Shown in pieces: positions 1 to 8,649 of a stretch of 64,000 nucleotides of DNA (position 1 is the stretch's first letter; each line of letters starts with the position of its first letter). The notes under the pieces were generated by a model, which made no database searches, was not told where the DNA came from, and worked only from the letters and a program-made list of their open reading frames with translations. A program made the position numbers and the translations under genes. Origin of the DNA: Sporosarcina koreensis (GTDB lineage: Bacteria > Bacillota > Bacilli > Bacillales_A > Planococcaceae); assembly GCF_001531445.1 (NCBI RefSeq), contig NZ_LQYA01000007.1, forward strand, positions 53,275-117,274. The letters run 5' to 3'.

Positions 1-650
1 AAGTCGTATCGGTCGTGTAAGCGGTAGCTTTCCAACTCATCTTTCGTCACAATATACGGTCCGATGGAAGTAGCGGCATCCTTACCTTTGGCTGGACCAA
101 GTCCGACTTGCATTTCCTGCATCTGTAAGTCTCGGGCAGACCAATCGTTAAAGATTGTGTATCCGAAAATATAGTCATCTGCTTCAGCGGCTTTGATATT
201 CTTTCCCTGTTTGCCGATGACTGCTGCAATTTCGAGTTCGTAATCGAACATTTTGCAATTCGGAGGTATCTCGATTGTTTGATTTGGCCCGTGAATGGAT
301 TGGTGGTTGGTAAAATAGAAAACCGGAATCTTATACCATTCAGGGTGAATGGTAAGACCGCTCTTTTTGGAAGCGTTCAGCAAGTGGTCTTCGAAAGCCA
401 TAAAATCTCGAATACTTGAAGGATCCTCCAGTGGTGCCAAGAGTTCCACTTCATTAATCGAAAACCCATTTTGCTGTTTGCCGGCTAACTGTTGTAATTC
501 ACGCATATTGTCTACACTTAATTTGATAAGCGCAGACATTGTATCTGGAAGGTTTCCACCGCTGCATTCTGCTATCGAATAGACTGTTTGTCCTTCAATC
601 CAGCCAGCTTGCGCTTGTTGGTGCGGCGCTTTAAACGTGACGAGTTTCAT
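1..650 (-). CDS. Fumarylacetoacetate hydrolase family protein (C-terminus outside window)
   Basis: About 216 N-terminal residues are visible; the gene runs off the left edge. The start is an ATG at 650 preceded by GAAAGGAA. The protein carries the FAA-hydrolase fold signature: a metal-ligand stretch DYELEIAAVIGK, then GYTIFNDWSARDLQ and GLGPAKGKD. Family members cleave or hydrate C-C bonds in 2-oxo or acylpyruvate-type acids using a divalent metal. It follows the symporter gene by 21 bases on the same strand, so it is probably the last or a late gene of the operon with the cyclase-family hydrolase. The substrate is not predictable from sequence; degradation of an aromatic or heterocyclic acid is the inference from the neighbours. 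Confidence 0.88.
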   Translation of the reverse strand, partial: MKLVTFKAPHQQAQAGWIEGQTVYSIAECSGGNLPDTMSALIKLSVDNMRELQQLAGKQQNGFSINEVELLAPLEDPSSIRDFMAFEDHLLNASKKSGLTIHPEWYKIPVFYFTNHQSIHGPNQTIEIPPNCKMFDYELEIAAVIGKQGKNIKAAEADDYIFGYTIFNDWSARDLQMQEMQVGLGPAKGKDAATSIGPYIVTKDELESYRLHDRYD

Positions 651-671
651 ACTTGTCATTCCTTTCGAGAA

Positions 672-2663
672 TTAATGTACTGCATGCAGCTCTTCAGCCA
701 CAGTTGGAGAACTGGTGTATTTCTTTAAAATATCTTTTCCAGACGTGCTAAGGCTTACTTTTCTTCTCCATAAACCGGATTCGACTAGAAACCCTTGCTT
801 AATGAGCTTTGAAAGAATAGCAGATGCTTTTAACGAGTCAAAGTTGTTTTCCTGGAGATGTTTATTCAACAGGACAAAACCGCTCTCTAACTTCTCAAGG
901 AATAAATAATCTTCTTCTGTCAGTTGATCGCTGGCAAACTTGCCTCCCATTTCCTTTAAATAGAGATGAGGAGAAACGTTTGATGGAATATAGAATGTGT
1001 AAAATCCTGGACCTGAATATTTGCGTCTACGGATTACATGTTGCTTGTCTAGATCTTCGATAATTTTGTTGCTTATAGAAGAATCTACACCTAGCATGTC
1101 ACTAATTTCCGCCATCGTATTGTAACCGTAATGAATGAGTGTCAATACTTCTTTCTCATCATCTGATAACGAAGTCGGAAGACGGAGATCTTCATTCCAA
1201 TTCTTCTTTGTATAATAATCCGACTCACTCATCAAACTCACAACTACAGTCGTAATAACCGTAACTGCTAGACCGACAACACCAACATGAGTGTATTGAC
1301 CTAGGGGGATCAGTTTGGTCAAGTCAAGAATTGTAAAGAGGGCTGTCGCCGAGATTCCGAAAACCGCGCCATAAAAAGCGCCCTTTTTCGTTGTACCTTT
1401 CCACCACATGCCTAAGAAGACGAGAATGGATGGTGCACCGAGCCAAGCCGTGGAGAAGGCGAATAGATAGAGCGGTCCGCCAGGGTAGAAGCATAATGCC
1501 CAAACAATCAGCCCTAGCCCTAATGTGATGACTTTTGAAGGTAACGTTAATTCTTTAGAAGTTGCATTCGGCCGATAGTAACGTTGGTAAAGATCACGTA
1601 CCGCCGTACTGGAAGCTCCAATAAGAGCTGTGGTTGAAGTTGATATTGATGCAGCCAATGCACCAAGTAGAGCAAAAGCGGCGACGACGATTGGCAGCGC
1701 CTTCAAAACAACTCCAAATGCCGCCATTGGGTCAACGGTTCCGTATGGAAGGAACTGATCTCCCATGGCAGATCCTGCATACAAGCCTGTTAACGCTAAA
1801 ATCAAGATAGGAACGAATACTAGGAGCAGTGCGCCAAAAACGAATGAAAGCTTAGCAGTCCGCTCACTTCGAGTCGATGAAACGCGTAGCCAGTAGTAAT
1901 TGTTGCCCCACACAAGGAAACAGGCGAATAAGATGATGAAAGTCAAACCACTTGGATATTGAAAAGAGAGTAACGGCAACTGTCCACCTGCTATTCCACT
2001 CGTCCAGTAGCTTCCATTCCCAGGCCAATTACTTCCTATGAAATCAAACCCGCCAAACTTGGAGATAATCGTAATGAGCATAACGGGTAAAGCGATTAGG
2101 CCAATACACATTTGAATGAAATCTGTCAGTGTAACTGCCCAAAATCCGCCGATATACGTAAATAGAAGGAACATCGCAAAAATGACAGACAATGTGCCGA
2201 TCAGCGACCATCCTGTAAAGCTTGTTGTTACAATTGCCATGGACATAACGTTATTTGCCATAATGCCCAGCAAGCCCAGTATTGTCGCAATCGTCACTAG
2301 CGTTCTAGTTCTCTTGTCGAAACGCATTTCTAGCCATTCGGATAAAGTATGTGCTCCGGATCGGCGAATATATGGAGCGAAAAAAAGTCCATAGAGCGCA
2401 AGGCCGCCTATTCCGTATATGACGCCGAAGCCGAAAGAGCCCCAGAAACCAGTTAAAATTGCGAGACCTGGTCCTAGTGTAATAATAGTTCCGGCAAAAC
2501 CGATTGCGGCGACCCCGAAAATATTCACAAGCAATCCAATTTCTCGACCAGCGATAAAATAGTCATTTGAACCGGTAACCCATTTTCTAGTTACCCATCC
2601 CCCTAATAAAAGAACTACTACAAATGCTGCGAAAAAGATTAAGAAAACACCATTGAAGCCCAT
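672..2663 (-). CDS. Sodium:solute symporter with C-terminal winged-helix-like extension
   Basis: This 663-residue protein has about 13 hydrophobic segments over residues 1-490 with SSS-family features, for example the serine-rich stretch AASISTSTTALIGASSTAVRDLY. It should couple Na+ to uptake of an organic acid or similar solute in the membrane. The ATG at 2663 is preferred over 2669 because GGGGAGG would abut the latter. The unusual part is residues about 499-663, a hydrophilic tail: the first half (DDEKEVLTLIHYGYNTMAEI.., then SNKIIEDLDKQHVIRRR) looks like a winged-helix unit and the second half (SAILSKLIKQGFLV.., SGKDILKKY) like another. No stop or frameshift separates the tail from the transporter. 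It lies 14 bases after the hydrolase gene. Confidence 0.9.
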   Translation of the reverse strand: MGFNGVFLIFFAAFVVVLLLGGWVTRKWVTGSNDYFIAGREIGLLVNIFGVAAIGFAGTIITLGPGLAILTGFWGSFGFGVIYGIGGLALYGLFFAPYIRRSGAHTLSEWLEMRFDKRTRTLVTIATILGLLGIMANNVMSMAIVTTSFTGWSLIGTLSVIFAMFLLFTYIGGFWAVTLTDFIQMCIGLIALPVMLITIISKFGGFDFIGSNWPGNGSYWTSGIAGGQLPLLSFQYPSGLTFIILFACFLVWGNNYYWLRVSSTRSERTAKLSFVFGALLLVFVPILILALTGLYAGSAMGDQFLPYGTVDPMAAFGVVLKALPIVVAAFALLGALAASISTSTTALIGASSTAVRDLYQRYYRPNATSKELTLPSKVITLGLGLIVWALCFYPGGPLYLFAFSTAWLGAPSILVFLGMWWKGTTKKGAFYGAVFGISATALFTILDLTKLIPLGQYTHVGVVGLAVTVITTVVVSLMSESDYYTKKNWNEDLRLPTSLSDDEKEVLTLIHYGYNTMAEISDMLGVDSSISNKIIEDLDKQHVIRRRKYSGPGFYTFYIPSNVSPHLYLKEMGGKFASDQLTEEDYLFLEKLESGFVLLNKHLQENNFDSLKASAILSKLIKQGFLVESGLWRRKVSLSTSGKDILKKYTSSPTVAEELHAVH

Positions 2664-2677
2664 GGTCATCCTCCCCT

Positions 2678-3439
2678 TTATTCGAAAATGGCGACTGGTC
2701 TTGCCCAGCCGGCACTTCCGTCTTTGACCTTGATAGGAAATGCAGCAACTTTGAATCCGTGTTTTCTAGGTAACTGATCTAAGTTTGCAAGTTTCTCAAT
2801 TTGGCAATACTCCGCCTCTTTGCCGACATAATGGGCAGCCCATAAAATGTCTTCCCGTGGATTTTCTCGAAAATGCTGTGCTTGGAGAGGAAGCGGAATG
2901 TCCCAACCCCATGCATCGATGCCCATGACTTTAATACCTTTATCAATAAGCCATCTAGTTGCATTCGCTGACACTCCGGCATGGCAAAATGCATATTCAT
3001 CATCGTAATACTTCTTATCGGCATCAGTGCGAACGAGTACGATGTCGAAAGGTTGTAGTTCATAATTCATTTCAACTAGCTTTTCTTTGAAGTCTTCGAC
3101 CTGCAGTTCATATCCCGCCGCTTTATCACTGAAATCAAAGACTACGCCATTTCCGTAAAACCATTCAACTGGCAGTTCATCAATCGTCCTGGATTTCTTA
3201 CCTGCTGTCATATCGGCATAATGCCAAGGCGCATCTACATGGGTACCAGTATGGGTCGTTAAAGTTACGGTTTCGACAGCCCATGCTTTGCTGTCAGGGA
3301 AGTTCTCTTTCTCCAAACCTAAAATAGCTGCAGCTTGTTCAGCTCCCTTTTCATGTGTCTCATATTCAATTGTTGGTGGAAAAGGTTCTTTCGCATTACT
3401 GTCCATCGGTACACTTAAATCGATAATTTGAGCTCCCAC
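2678..3439 (-). CDS. Cyclase family metal-dependent hydrolase (kynurenine formamidase / isatin hydrolase-like)
   Basis: The signature HTGTHVDAPWH is present (H63, H67, D69, H73 from the chosen start), the Mn/Zn-binding motif of the cyclase superfamily that includes kynurenine formamidase and isatin hydrolase. These enzymes open amide or imide bonds of aryl or heterocyclic compounds. I chose the GTG at 3439, because AAAGGGG lies 8 bases upstream; this gives 253 residues, normal for the family, whereas an ATG at 3541 would add 34 residues and overlap the TrmB gene. It sits between the regulator and the symporter on the same strand. The exact substrate is unknown; kynurenine, isatin or another cyclic amide are options. 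Confidence 0.85.
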   Translation of the reverse strand: MGAQIIDLSVPMDSNAKEPFPPTIEYETHEKGAEQAAAILGLEKENFPDSKAWAVETVTLTTHTGTHVDAPWHYADMTAGKKSRTIDELPVEWFYGNGVVFDFSDKAAGYELQVEDFKEKLVEMNYELQPFDIVLVRTDADKKYYDDEYAFCHAGVSANATRWLIDKGIKVMGIDAWGWDIPLPLQAQHFRENPREDILWAAHYVGKEAEYCQIEKLANLDQLPRKHGFKVAAFPIKVKDGSAGWARPVAIFE

Positions 3440-3537
3440 TCTCAAAACCCCTTTCGAAATTGGACTAATATAAAAACGGCCAACGATCCTCCTTTCTCCC
3501 CCTTTTTTATAATTAACGATAAATCGGTGATACCTTC

Positions 3538-4344
3538 TCAAAAAATATCTAAAAGCCCTCCAAAATTTTCACCATATTTAGCTGCTAATTCATCATGGAA
3601 GTGGTTCACAACTTGATTGATATAAATATCGTGTCGAATATAGTTGAGCGTAGTACGCGTTAACGCTGTATGACTGGATATAATGGCATGTGCATTTCCT
3701 TCAGCAGAATGAAGTATAAAGACACTTTTTTCATCTAATACACATGAAAGTTCTCCCGTATGCCTGCGGTCGGAGAATTCACCTTGGTGATGGGTGAAAT
3801 GTAACCATGGAATCTTCTTTTCAGTGCCATCGAATAGAATGGAGATTACTCGAACCCCCTTCTTAAACGCTTCAAGTAAGTCATCCCATAAAAGCTCCAA
3901 TTCACTGTTCCAGCAACTAAGGTAAATTGTTTGTTCTGTAGATTGGATCATATTCCTTAAAGAATCAATGGAAGATACATATCCATCCAAATGATAAAGT
4001 TCCGACCAATCTGGTTTCATCTGATTGGAGATCACTTTAAATTGGCTTTCCATAAAAGCGGTATCGTTTTGGAAGTCCAATTCTATCTTTCGTAATAGCT
4101 CCTTATAAGGAAGGGGAGAATATAATTTTTTAGTTGTATAATTGCCGTCTAAAACCGGAAAGACTACTTCTTTTTCACACATTCGATTTAGATTTTCGTA
4201 CACTTTCGGACTAGGAACGCCCGATTTAATAGCGATTTCATTTCCGTTTAATGGATTAGATTGTAATAAAGCAACATAGATTTTAGCTTCATATTCCGTA
4301 AATCCATATCTTTTTAGAGTTGAGTTTGTTTTGTCAATATTCAT
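3538..4344 (-). CDS. TrmB family transcriptional regulator
   Basis: The protein has 268 residues. The N-terminal about 75 residues form a TrmB-type winged helix (LKRYGFTEYEAKIYVALLQ, then GVPSPKVYENLNRM), and the rest resembles the sugar/ligand-binding C-terminal TrmB domain with YLSCWNSELELLWDDLLEAFKKGV. Start ATG 4344 has AGGTGA at good spacing; an upstream in-frame ATG at 4374 lies inside the promoter palindrome and is rejected. It is the first gene of the minus-strand operon with the hydrolase, symporter and FAA enzyme, and probably controls it and itself in response to the substrate. Ligand unknown. Confidence 0.88.
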   Translation of the reverse strand: MNIDKTNSTLKRYGFTEYEAKIYVALLQSNPLNGNEIAIKSGVPSPKVYENLNRMCEKEVVFPVLDGNYTTKKLYSPLPYKELLRKIELDFQNDTAFMESQFKVISNQMKPDWSELYHLDGYVSSIDSLRNMIQSTEQTIYLSCWNSELELLWDDLLEAFKKGVRVISILFDGTEKKIPWLHFTHHQGEFSDRRHTGELSCVLDEKSVFILHSAEGNAHAIISSHTALTRTTLNYIRHDIYINQVVNHFHDELAAKYGENFGGLLDIF

Positions 4345-4361
4345 TTTTATCACCTGGATTA

Positions 4362-4390
4362 ATATTACTACCATGGTTGTAGTAAGTCAA
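4362..4390 (-). promoter_or_regulatory. Promoter with palindromic operator for the TrmB operon
   Basis: On the minus strand there is a -35 TTGACT (4385-4390), a 17-base spacer and a -10 TAATAT (4362-4367). The spacer is occupied by an inverted repeat with 7-base arms TTACTAC (4365-4371) and GTAGTAA (4379-4385). A repressor bound here would block the polymerase. The adjacent TrmB protein is the natural candidate. The placement is seen in sequence; the regulator is inferred. Confidence 0.6.
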
Positions 4391-4788
4391 TTAGAATTTT
4401 CCGCTTATTTGAATTATAAGGTCGAAAATAAACTTTGAAAGTGTGTAGGAGGCTTTTGAATAAACAAACAAAGCGCCAAAATCACATTCAATCCGTAAAT
4501 GGGTGAATGTGGCTTGACGCTTTCTTTTATTTCAATTATTTTCCTGATCGAAAATTCATTTCATACTGCCTGCCATTATCGACAAACAACAGCAATTGGT
4601 AGAATATTCTCCGTGCCAGGGCCTGGGGAGCAATTTACTTTATCGATTCTTGTCCTCGATTATAGTGTCATTATGGGAATTACACTTTTCTATAGGGCGC
4701 TATTCATATCAGTCGTCTTAATCATCTTAATCATTGGCATTCTTTACGGGTTCTTGGATCAAGCGGCAAGGAACCATCCCCGCCACCA
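4391..4788. other. Intergenic region, about 400 bases, no convincing gene
   Basis: This region lies between the TrmB promoter and the end of the LuxR gene. It holds the hairpin at 4470-4523 and a plus-strand open frame (4499-4846) whose middle is hydrophobic (around 4673-4770). That frame has no ribosome binding site and runs 58 bases into the opposite-strand LuxR gene, so I do not call it. It could be the remnant of a small membrane protein. Confidence 0.4.
4470..4523. terminator. Hairpin, possible bidirectional terminator
   Basis: An interrupted inverted repeat: AAAGCG...CACATTCA (4470-4490) pairs with TGAATGTG...CGCTTT (4504-4523). T-rich tracts follow on both strands. It could end transcription from the LuxR gene about 270 bases away. 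Confidence 0.45.
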
Positions 4789-7302
4789 TCATTTATATTT
4801 TAGAAGAATCGCCTTAGAGCGTGAATCCACCCCTATTTTACTGTAAATGGAGGTCAGATAGACGCGTACTGTTCCTTCCGATAAGAAAAGCTGTTCTGCA
4901 ATTTCCCGATTGGTGATGCCGTCTGCTAATAGGTTGTAGACTTCTTTTTCCCTTGGTGTGAGCAAGTGATGTACTTGGTTTTCTTCGAGTGTGCTTTCAA
5001 TGATTTGAAAGTGATCTAGATAATGCGTGGAAATGGAGCTTCGTAATCTTTCATCCTTTTTATGCAGTTGGCGGATTTTATTCAGTAACGGATAGATTTC
5101 CTCCTCATCTAAAAATGTACGAATATAGTAATAGGGGGCGGCTGCTTTCAATGCTTCCTGTAATGTATTGAGCGCCATTTCCGTATCGCCTAGTCTTTCA
5201 TGGCAAATTGCTTCTAAAACGGTTGCTTCGATAATTGTTGCGATTTGCATCTCTTGCAAGGCTTTCGTTTTTGTTTGAATCAAAATGCCTAAGGCGCTGT
5301 CGGGTTGTTGTTTCGTCAGCAGAAGCCGAGCACGGACGAGCATCCAGAAAGGGTGGCTAGACTTTTCTGCTTGTAATTCTTTTTCTGCATTTACAATGTC
5401 GCCATCTGCTATATGACAAGCGGCTTGCATGATGCTCAATGTTGTAAGCCAATGCTTTTCGGTGACCAATTCTTTCGCCTGCGTAAGTAAGGCGAGCGCG
5501 GATGTGATTTTTTTTTCGGCTACATAGATTTTCGACTGCAATACATACATCGGGATGAATATGCCGGGGTCTTGGAGTTCGTGTCCCTGTTGCATCGCAA
5601 CGGCAAGCTCTCCTTTTGCGTAATCCAATAGATTGCGCTCATATAAGGATTCAGCGGAAGTTCCATAGGAATAGGCCGCAATCCCTCTTGTTTGATAAAA
5701 CGGCTTGCGAAAAATTTCTGCGATTGCGATGCCATCTTCCATAGATGGCATTTTGCCTTTTGAGCCAATGCTTGTCCTCAATAATTTATATTCGAAAATA
5801 TTGAAACGCATATGAACCTTATCCCATCGAGATGGTATATCTCCATTGTTGAGCTGTTTTTCAACGATAGCTTTTGCTGTTTGCAAGTCTCCGCCGGCGG
5901 AGACGATCGCCATTGCTTTCGCATGCTCGTAAAGGAACACCAATGCTGCATGTTCTTCCTTCTGCATCCACTGATCAGTGATTTCCCGGGTTTCGAGTTC
6001 CTGCATTAGTGAATTTGCAGTATCGGTATCTAATGATGACATCGACGCAATGACGCCAATGACAAGAAATTCATAAGGGACCGCGTCGTGGTGAGCGCGC
6101 AATTGATGCAACCATCTCAAGAAGGTTGAGATTCGTCCTGAAGTAAAGAACGAAACTAGATGCTCGGAAATCCAAGACACCGCTACGTCATAAAGACTGT
6201 ATTGCAAGGAGAGTTCGATTGCTGCGGTGATATCCCCTCGTTTATACAGCACGAATGCAGTTTCTTCTATTAAAATAGAAACTTCATCAGCCATTAAGCG
6301 CCTTTTGATTTCTGATCGTAAAGCTTCCGCAAATAAATGATGATAGCGGAAGACAGGGGTATTTGATTGGAGACGGATGATGAATAATCCTTTTTCTACT
6401 AATGATTCAAGCAACTGATAGCTGTCTGTCCTGTTTGTAAGTTCATTGCAGAGGGAGGGCTCCAATTCACGAATCAAAGATGTACGTAAGAGGAATTCTT
6501 GGGTGGATGTTGGGAGCGGGACCATGATTTCCTGCAGTAAAAAGTCGAATATAGTTGAACGCGAAGTGTCGGCCCAATCCTCCGGAAATCCGTGGTTGGG
6601 CGTCAGACATGCCAACTGGAGTCCGGCAATCCAACCTTCCGTCTTTTTTAACATAAGACCTAACTGGGCTTGATCTGGCAAAGGTAAGTTTTTCATGGAG
6701 TAAAACTGCTGCAGCTCTTGGCGTGTAAATCGTAGTTGTGAGGCATCAAGTTCATATACCCATTGCTTAGCATGCCATTTCGCGATGGGCAAGTGTAACT
6801 CTGTCCGAGTGGATATATAAAGATGTACATGCTCCGGTGACTGTTCGATCAATTTCGTCATCATTTGGTGAATAACTGCGTTTTCAATAAGGTGGTAATC
6901 GTCAAACACGATATGTAATAGCTTGTCTGTACCCATCATTTCATGAATAAAGGATTCAATCAGAAAGTCATTCCCCGCATTGTCGGAGGCATGCAAAAGT
7001 GGGGCTAATGCCTGATCGATATCCAATTGGCACGCTTTCGAAACAGCGTGAAAAACATATGCCCAAAAGCGGGATGAATCGTTGTCAGAAGGGTCGATGG
7101 CTAGATAGGCGATCTGATCGTGTTGCAAGGTTTTTAGCCATTGACTAAGCAGCGTTGTTTTCCCATAGCCTGCAGGAGCCCGTAGAATGGTCACTTTTTT
7201 GAATATGCCATTATGAAATTTGTTATGCAATCTCGTCCTGTTAACGCTATCCGAAAGGGGTTGTGGTAACGTTGTTTTTGCAGCAAGAAGAACCGTCGTC
7301 AT
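4789..7302 (-). CDS. MalT-like LuxR family transcriptional regulator (LAL type)
   Basis: This 837-residue protein is a large ATP-binding LuxR regulator. Residues 41-52 carry a Walker A motif (RAPAGYGKTTLL) and about 40 residues past residue 100 is a Walker B-like IVFDDYH, typical of the STAND ATPases. The middle is helical TPR-like repeats. The last 60 residues are a LuxR helix-turn-helix (LTPREKEVYNLL, NREIAEQLFLSEGTVRVYL). Family members oligomerise on ATP and inducer binding and activate transcription. Start ATG 7302 has AAGGAGGG 5 bases upstream. The protein is a clear paralogue of the product at 19637-22192, with many identical stretches. It is monocistronic. Target and inducer unknown. 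Confidence 0.92.
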   Translation of the reverse strand: MTTVLLAAKTTLPQPLSDSVNRTRLHNKFHNGIFKKVTILRAPAGYGKTTLLSQWLKTLQHDQIAYLAIDPSDNDSSRFWAYVFHAVSKACQLDIDQALAPLLHASDNAGNDFLIESFIHEMMGTDKLLHIVFDDYHLIENAVIHQMMTKLIEQSPEHVHLYISTRTELHLPIAKWHAKQWVYELDASQLRFTRQELQQFYSMKNLPLPDQAQLGLMLKKTEGWIAGLQLACLTPNHGFPEDWADTSRSTIFDFLLQEIMVPLPTSTQEFLLRTSLIRELEPSLCNELTNRTDSYQLLESLVEKGLFIIRLQSNTPVFRYHHLFAEALRSEIKRRLMADEVSILIEETAFVLYKRGDITAAIELSLQYSLYDVAVSWISEHLVSFFTSGRISTFLRWLHQLRAHHDAVPYEFLVIGVIASMSSLDTDTANSLMQELETREITDQWMQKEEHAALVFLYEHAKAMAIVSAGGDLQTAKAIVEKQLNNGDIPSRWDKVHMRFNIFEYKLLRTSIGSKGKMPSMEDGIAIAEIFRKPFYQTRGIAAYSYGTSAESLYERNLLDYAKGELAVAMQQGHELQDPGIFIPMYVLQSKIYVAEKKITSALALLTQAKELVTEKHWLTTLSIMQAACHIADGDIVNAEKELQAEKSSHPFWMLVRARLLLTKQQPDSALGILIQTKTKALQEMQIATIIEATVLEAICHERLGDTEMALNTLQEALKAAAPYYYIRTFLDEEEIYPLLNKIRQLHKKDERLRSSISTHYLDHFQIIESTLEENQVHHLLTPREKEVYNLLADGITNREIAEQLFLSEGTVRVYLTSIYSKIGVDSRSKAILLKYK

Positions 7303-7421
7303 TTTTTCCCTCCTTGTATAATTATATAATAGTAGGCTATAATTACCTGCTATTCCTTACTTTACACTTCCATCAATTTGTTGTCTACATGCTATTCTTG
7401 AAGGTCTGTCTCAAAAAACGG

Positions 7422-7446
7422 AAAAAAGAGCCCGTGGATCGGCTCT
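7422..7446 (-). terminator. Rho-independent terminator of the response regulator gene
   Basis: Read on the minus strand, AGAGCC (7446-7441) pairs with GGCTCT (7432-7427), followed by TTTTTT. It lies 26 bases past the stop of the response regulator gene. Confidence 0.75.
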
Positions 7447-7471
7447 CTGTTGTCATCTACCTATCACGCTA

Positions 7472-8125
7472 TCAAACAGGCAGATCAAACTGGTATTGCA
7501 CTAATCCAGTCTCGTTTGCATAAAGTGCGGCCCGTGTGCGGTCGCCAAGACAAAGCTTGGCCAAGATTTGGCTGACATGTTTCTTTACTGTGTGCTCCGT
7601 AATGAACAGGCTGCTGGCAATTTGTTTATTGGAGAATCCCATCCCTAACTTTTCCAATACTTCCTTTTCCTTCACGGTCAATTGTTCGAGTGGATGGTTG
7701 TCTACTAGCGGCTCCCTCTGTGACTGGATCAGCAAATCAATCATATCGGGATCATAATACTTCCTTCCCCGCTGAATCAGATGAAGGGCGTAAATAAGTT
7801 CGTCGGGATCTGCTTGTAACGAAATGAAGCCATCGACACCCATTTTCCTTGCATGATTAAACAGGAGAAGGTCCTGTAAATCGGTCAAGATTGCAAATTT
7901 GCAGGCAACATTGAGCCGCTTCGCTTCAGCGATTACTTCCAATCCGCTTTCGTGCCCTAACTTGAAATCGATAATCAGCAAATCGGGTTGTTCTTTTCTA
8001 AGTAACTGAAGCGATTCTTGCTTATTTTTTGCTTCTCCAACCACGTCGAACCCGCTTGGCAATGACAGGGTCAGGACGAGCCCTTTGCGAATGAGCAGTT
8101 GATCATTAGCCAATACAATTTTCAT
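7472..8125 (-). CDS. NarL/FixJ-type response regulator with degenerate receiver
   Basis: The protein has 217 residues: receiver domain (1-115) and LuxR-type helix-turn-helix (about 147-205; LTVKEKEVLEKLGMGFSNKQIA, ITEHTVKKHVSQIL). The phospho-acceptor Asp53 (LIIDFKLGH) and switch Thr81 are present, but the acidic pair at 7-8 is N-D rather than D-D, and the conserved lysine after the fourth strand (normally GYLLK) is replaced (GFISL, Leu103). No histidine kinase gene is adjacent, although a partner could lie elsewhere. Phosphorylation may be weak or unusual. Start ATG 8125; the gene is followed by its own terminator. Target genes unknown. Confidence 0.88.
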   Translation of the reverse strand: MKIVLANDQLLIRKGLVLTLSLPSGFDVVGEAKNKQESLQLLRKEQPDLLIIDFKLGHESGLEVIAEAKRLNVACKFAILTDLQDLLLFNHARKMGVDGFISLQADPDELIYALHLIQRGRKYYDPDMIDLLIQSQREPLVDNHPLEQLTVKEKEVLEKLGMGFSNKQIASSLFITEHTVKKHVSQILAKLCLGDRTRAALYANETGLVQYQFDLPV

Positions 8126-8288
8126 CGATAAAAGCCCCCTCCCTTAAAACATAGGAACATTAAAAATGCCACGATGAAACAGGGGCGGTTGCACCACTGA
8201 CTCCCTATATCCAAGGTGCCCACATAAAGGATATAGTTCATCGTCTCCTATGTACGTATTTTTCTTATAGGTTGATATTGCATTGAAA

Positions 8289-8420
8289 AGGGATTCCACT
8301 TCAGGCGGACGCTTTCCGAGGGCACGGCTTCAGCCTCCTCACTTCGCTACGCTTCGTTCCGGGGTCTTCTGCTCGTGCTGGTCCCGCTGGAGTCGCCGCC
8401 TTACGCCCCAATCCCAGAGA
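8289..8420. repeat. GC-rich dispersed intergenic repeat (candidate)
   Basis: A block of markedly higher GC than its surroundings, beginning near GGATTCCACTTCAGGCGGAC and ending near GTCGCCGCCTTACGCCCC. It resembles a class of roughly 130-base intergenic elements seen many times in Bacillales genomes. Only one copy is in this window, so its repeated nature is recalled, not shown here. Confidence 0.45.
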
Positions 8421-8502
8421 AATGTGAAACTTTTCAATACATTCCATCTAAGTATTCGCAATCCTTACATTTAGTATAGGGACGTCTTTGAATGTTGAAT
8501 AC

Positions 8503-8517
8503 TGAGGAATGTTAATA
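8503..8517. promoter_or_regulatory. Short motif shared with 19593-19607
   Basis: TGAGGAATGTTAATA occurs here, upstream of the response regulator gene, and identically at 19593-19607, upstream of the SLH/NHL protein gene. A 15-base exact match in two AT-rich intergenic regions suggests a shared regulatory site, but chance or common origin is possible. Confidence 0.3.
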
Positions 8518-8565
8518 TTCATAAATTCTGTTTGTTTCATGAACATTCCACGCGCGATAATGAGC

Positions 8566-8617
8566 ACAAAAAGCCTCTTGTATACTTGTGTCATGCGACT
8601 GACGTATACAAGAGGCT
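8566..8617 (-). terminator. Strong terminator of the ATPase-hypothetical unit
   Basis: Perfect 14-base arms: AGCCTCTTGTATAC (8572-8585) and GTATACAAGAGGCT (8604-8617), followed on the minus strand by TTTTTG. It lies 33 bases past the stop of the gene at 8650-9093. Confidence 0.85.
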
Positions 8618-8649
8618 ATTCCTGGTTCTATTCATATCAGCAGCTCAAA

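Larger units (their letters stand above)
8126..8571. other. Intergenic region with GC-rich repeat and short motif
   Basis: About 450 bases between the response regulator start and the terminator of the next unit. It contains the GC-rich block at 8289-8420 and the short motif at 8503-8517 described separately. I see no supported gene: the plus-strand open frame at 8283-8474 is simply the translated repeat block. Confidence 0.6.

Noticed and set aside
2663..2669. ATG at 2669 as start of the symporter
   Set aside because: GGGGAGG would directly touch it; the ATG at 2663 has normal spacing.
3440..3541. ATG at 3541 as start of the cyclase-family gene
   Set aside because: It would add 34 residues without family similarity and overlap the TrmB gene; GTG 3439 has a good ribosome binding site.
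4499..4846. Plus-strand open frame of 115 codons with a hydrophobic middle
   Set aside because: No ribosome binding site, overlaps the opposite LuxR gene, and begins inside a terminator-like hairpin. It may be a relic, but no gene is supported.
8283..8474. Open frame of 63 codons over the GC-rich block
   Set aside because: It is the translation of the intergenic repeat; composition and lack of a start signal argue against coding.
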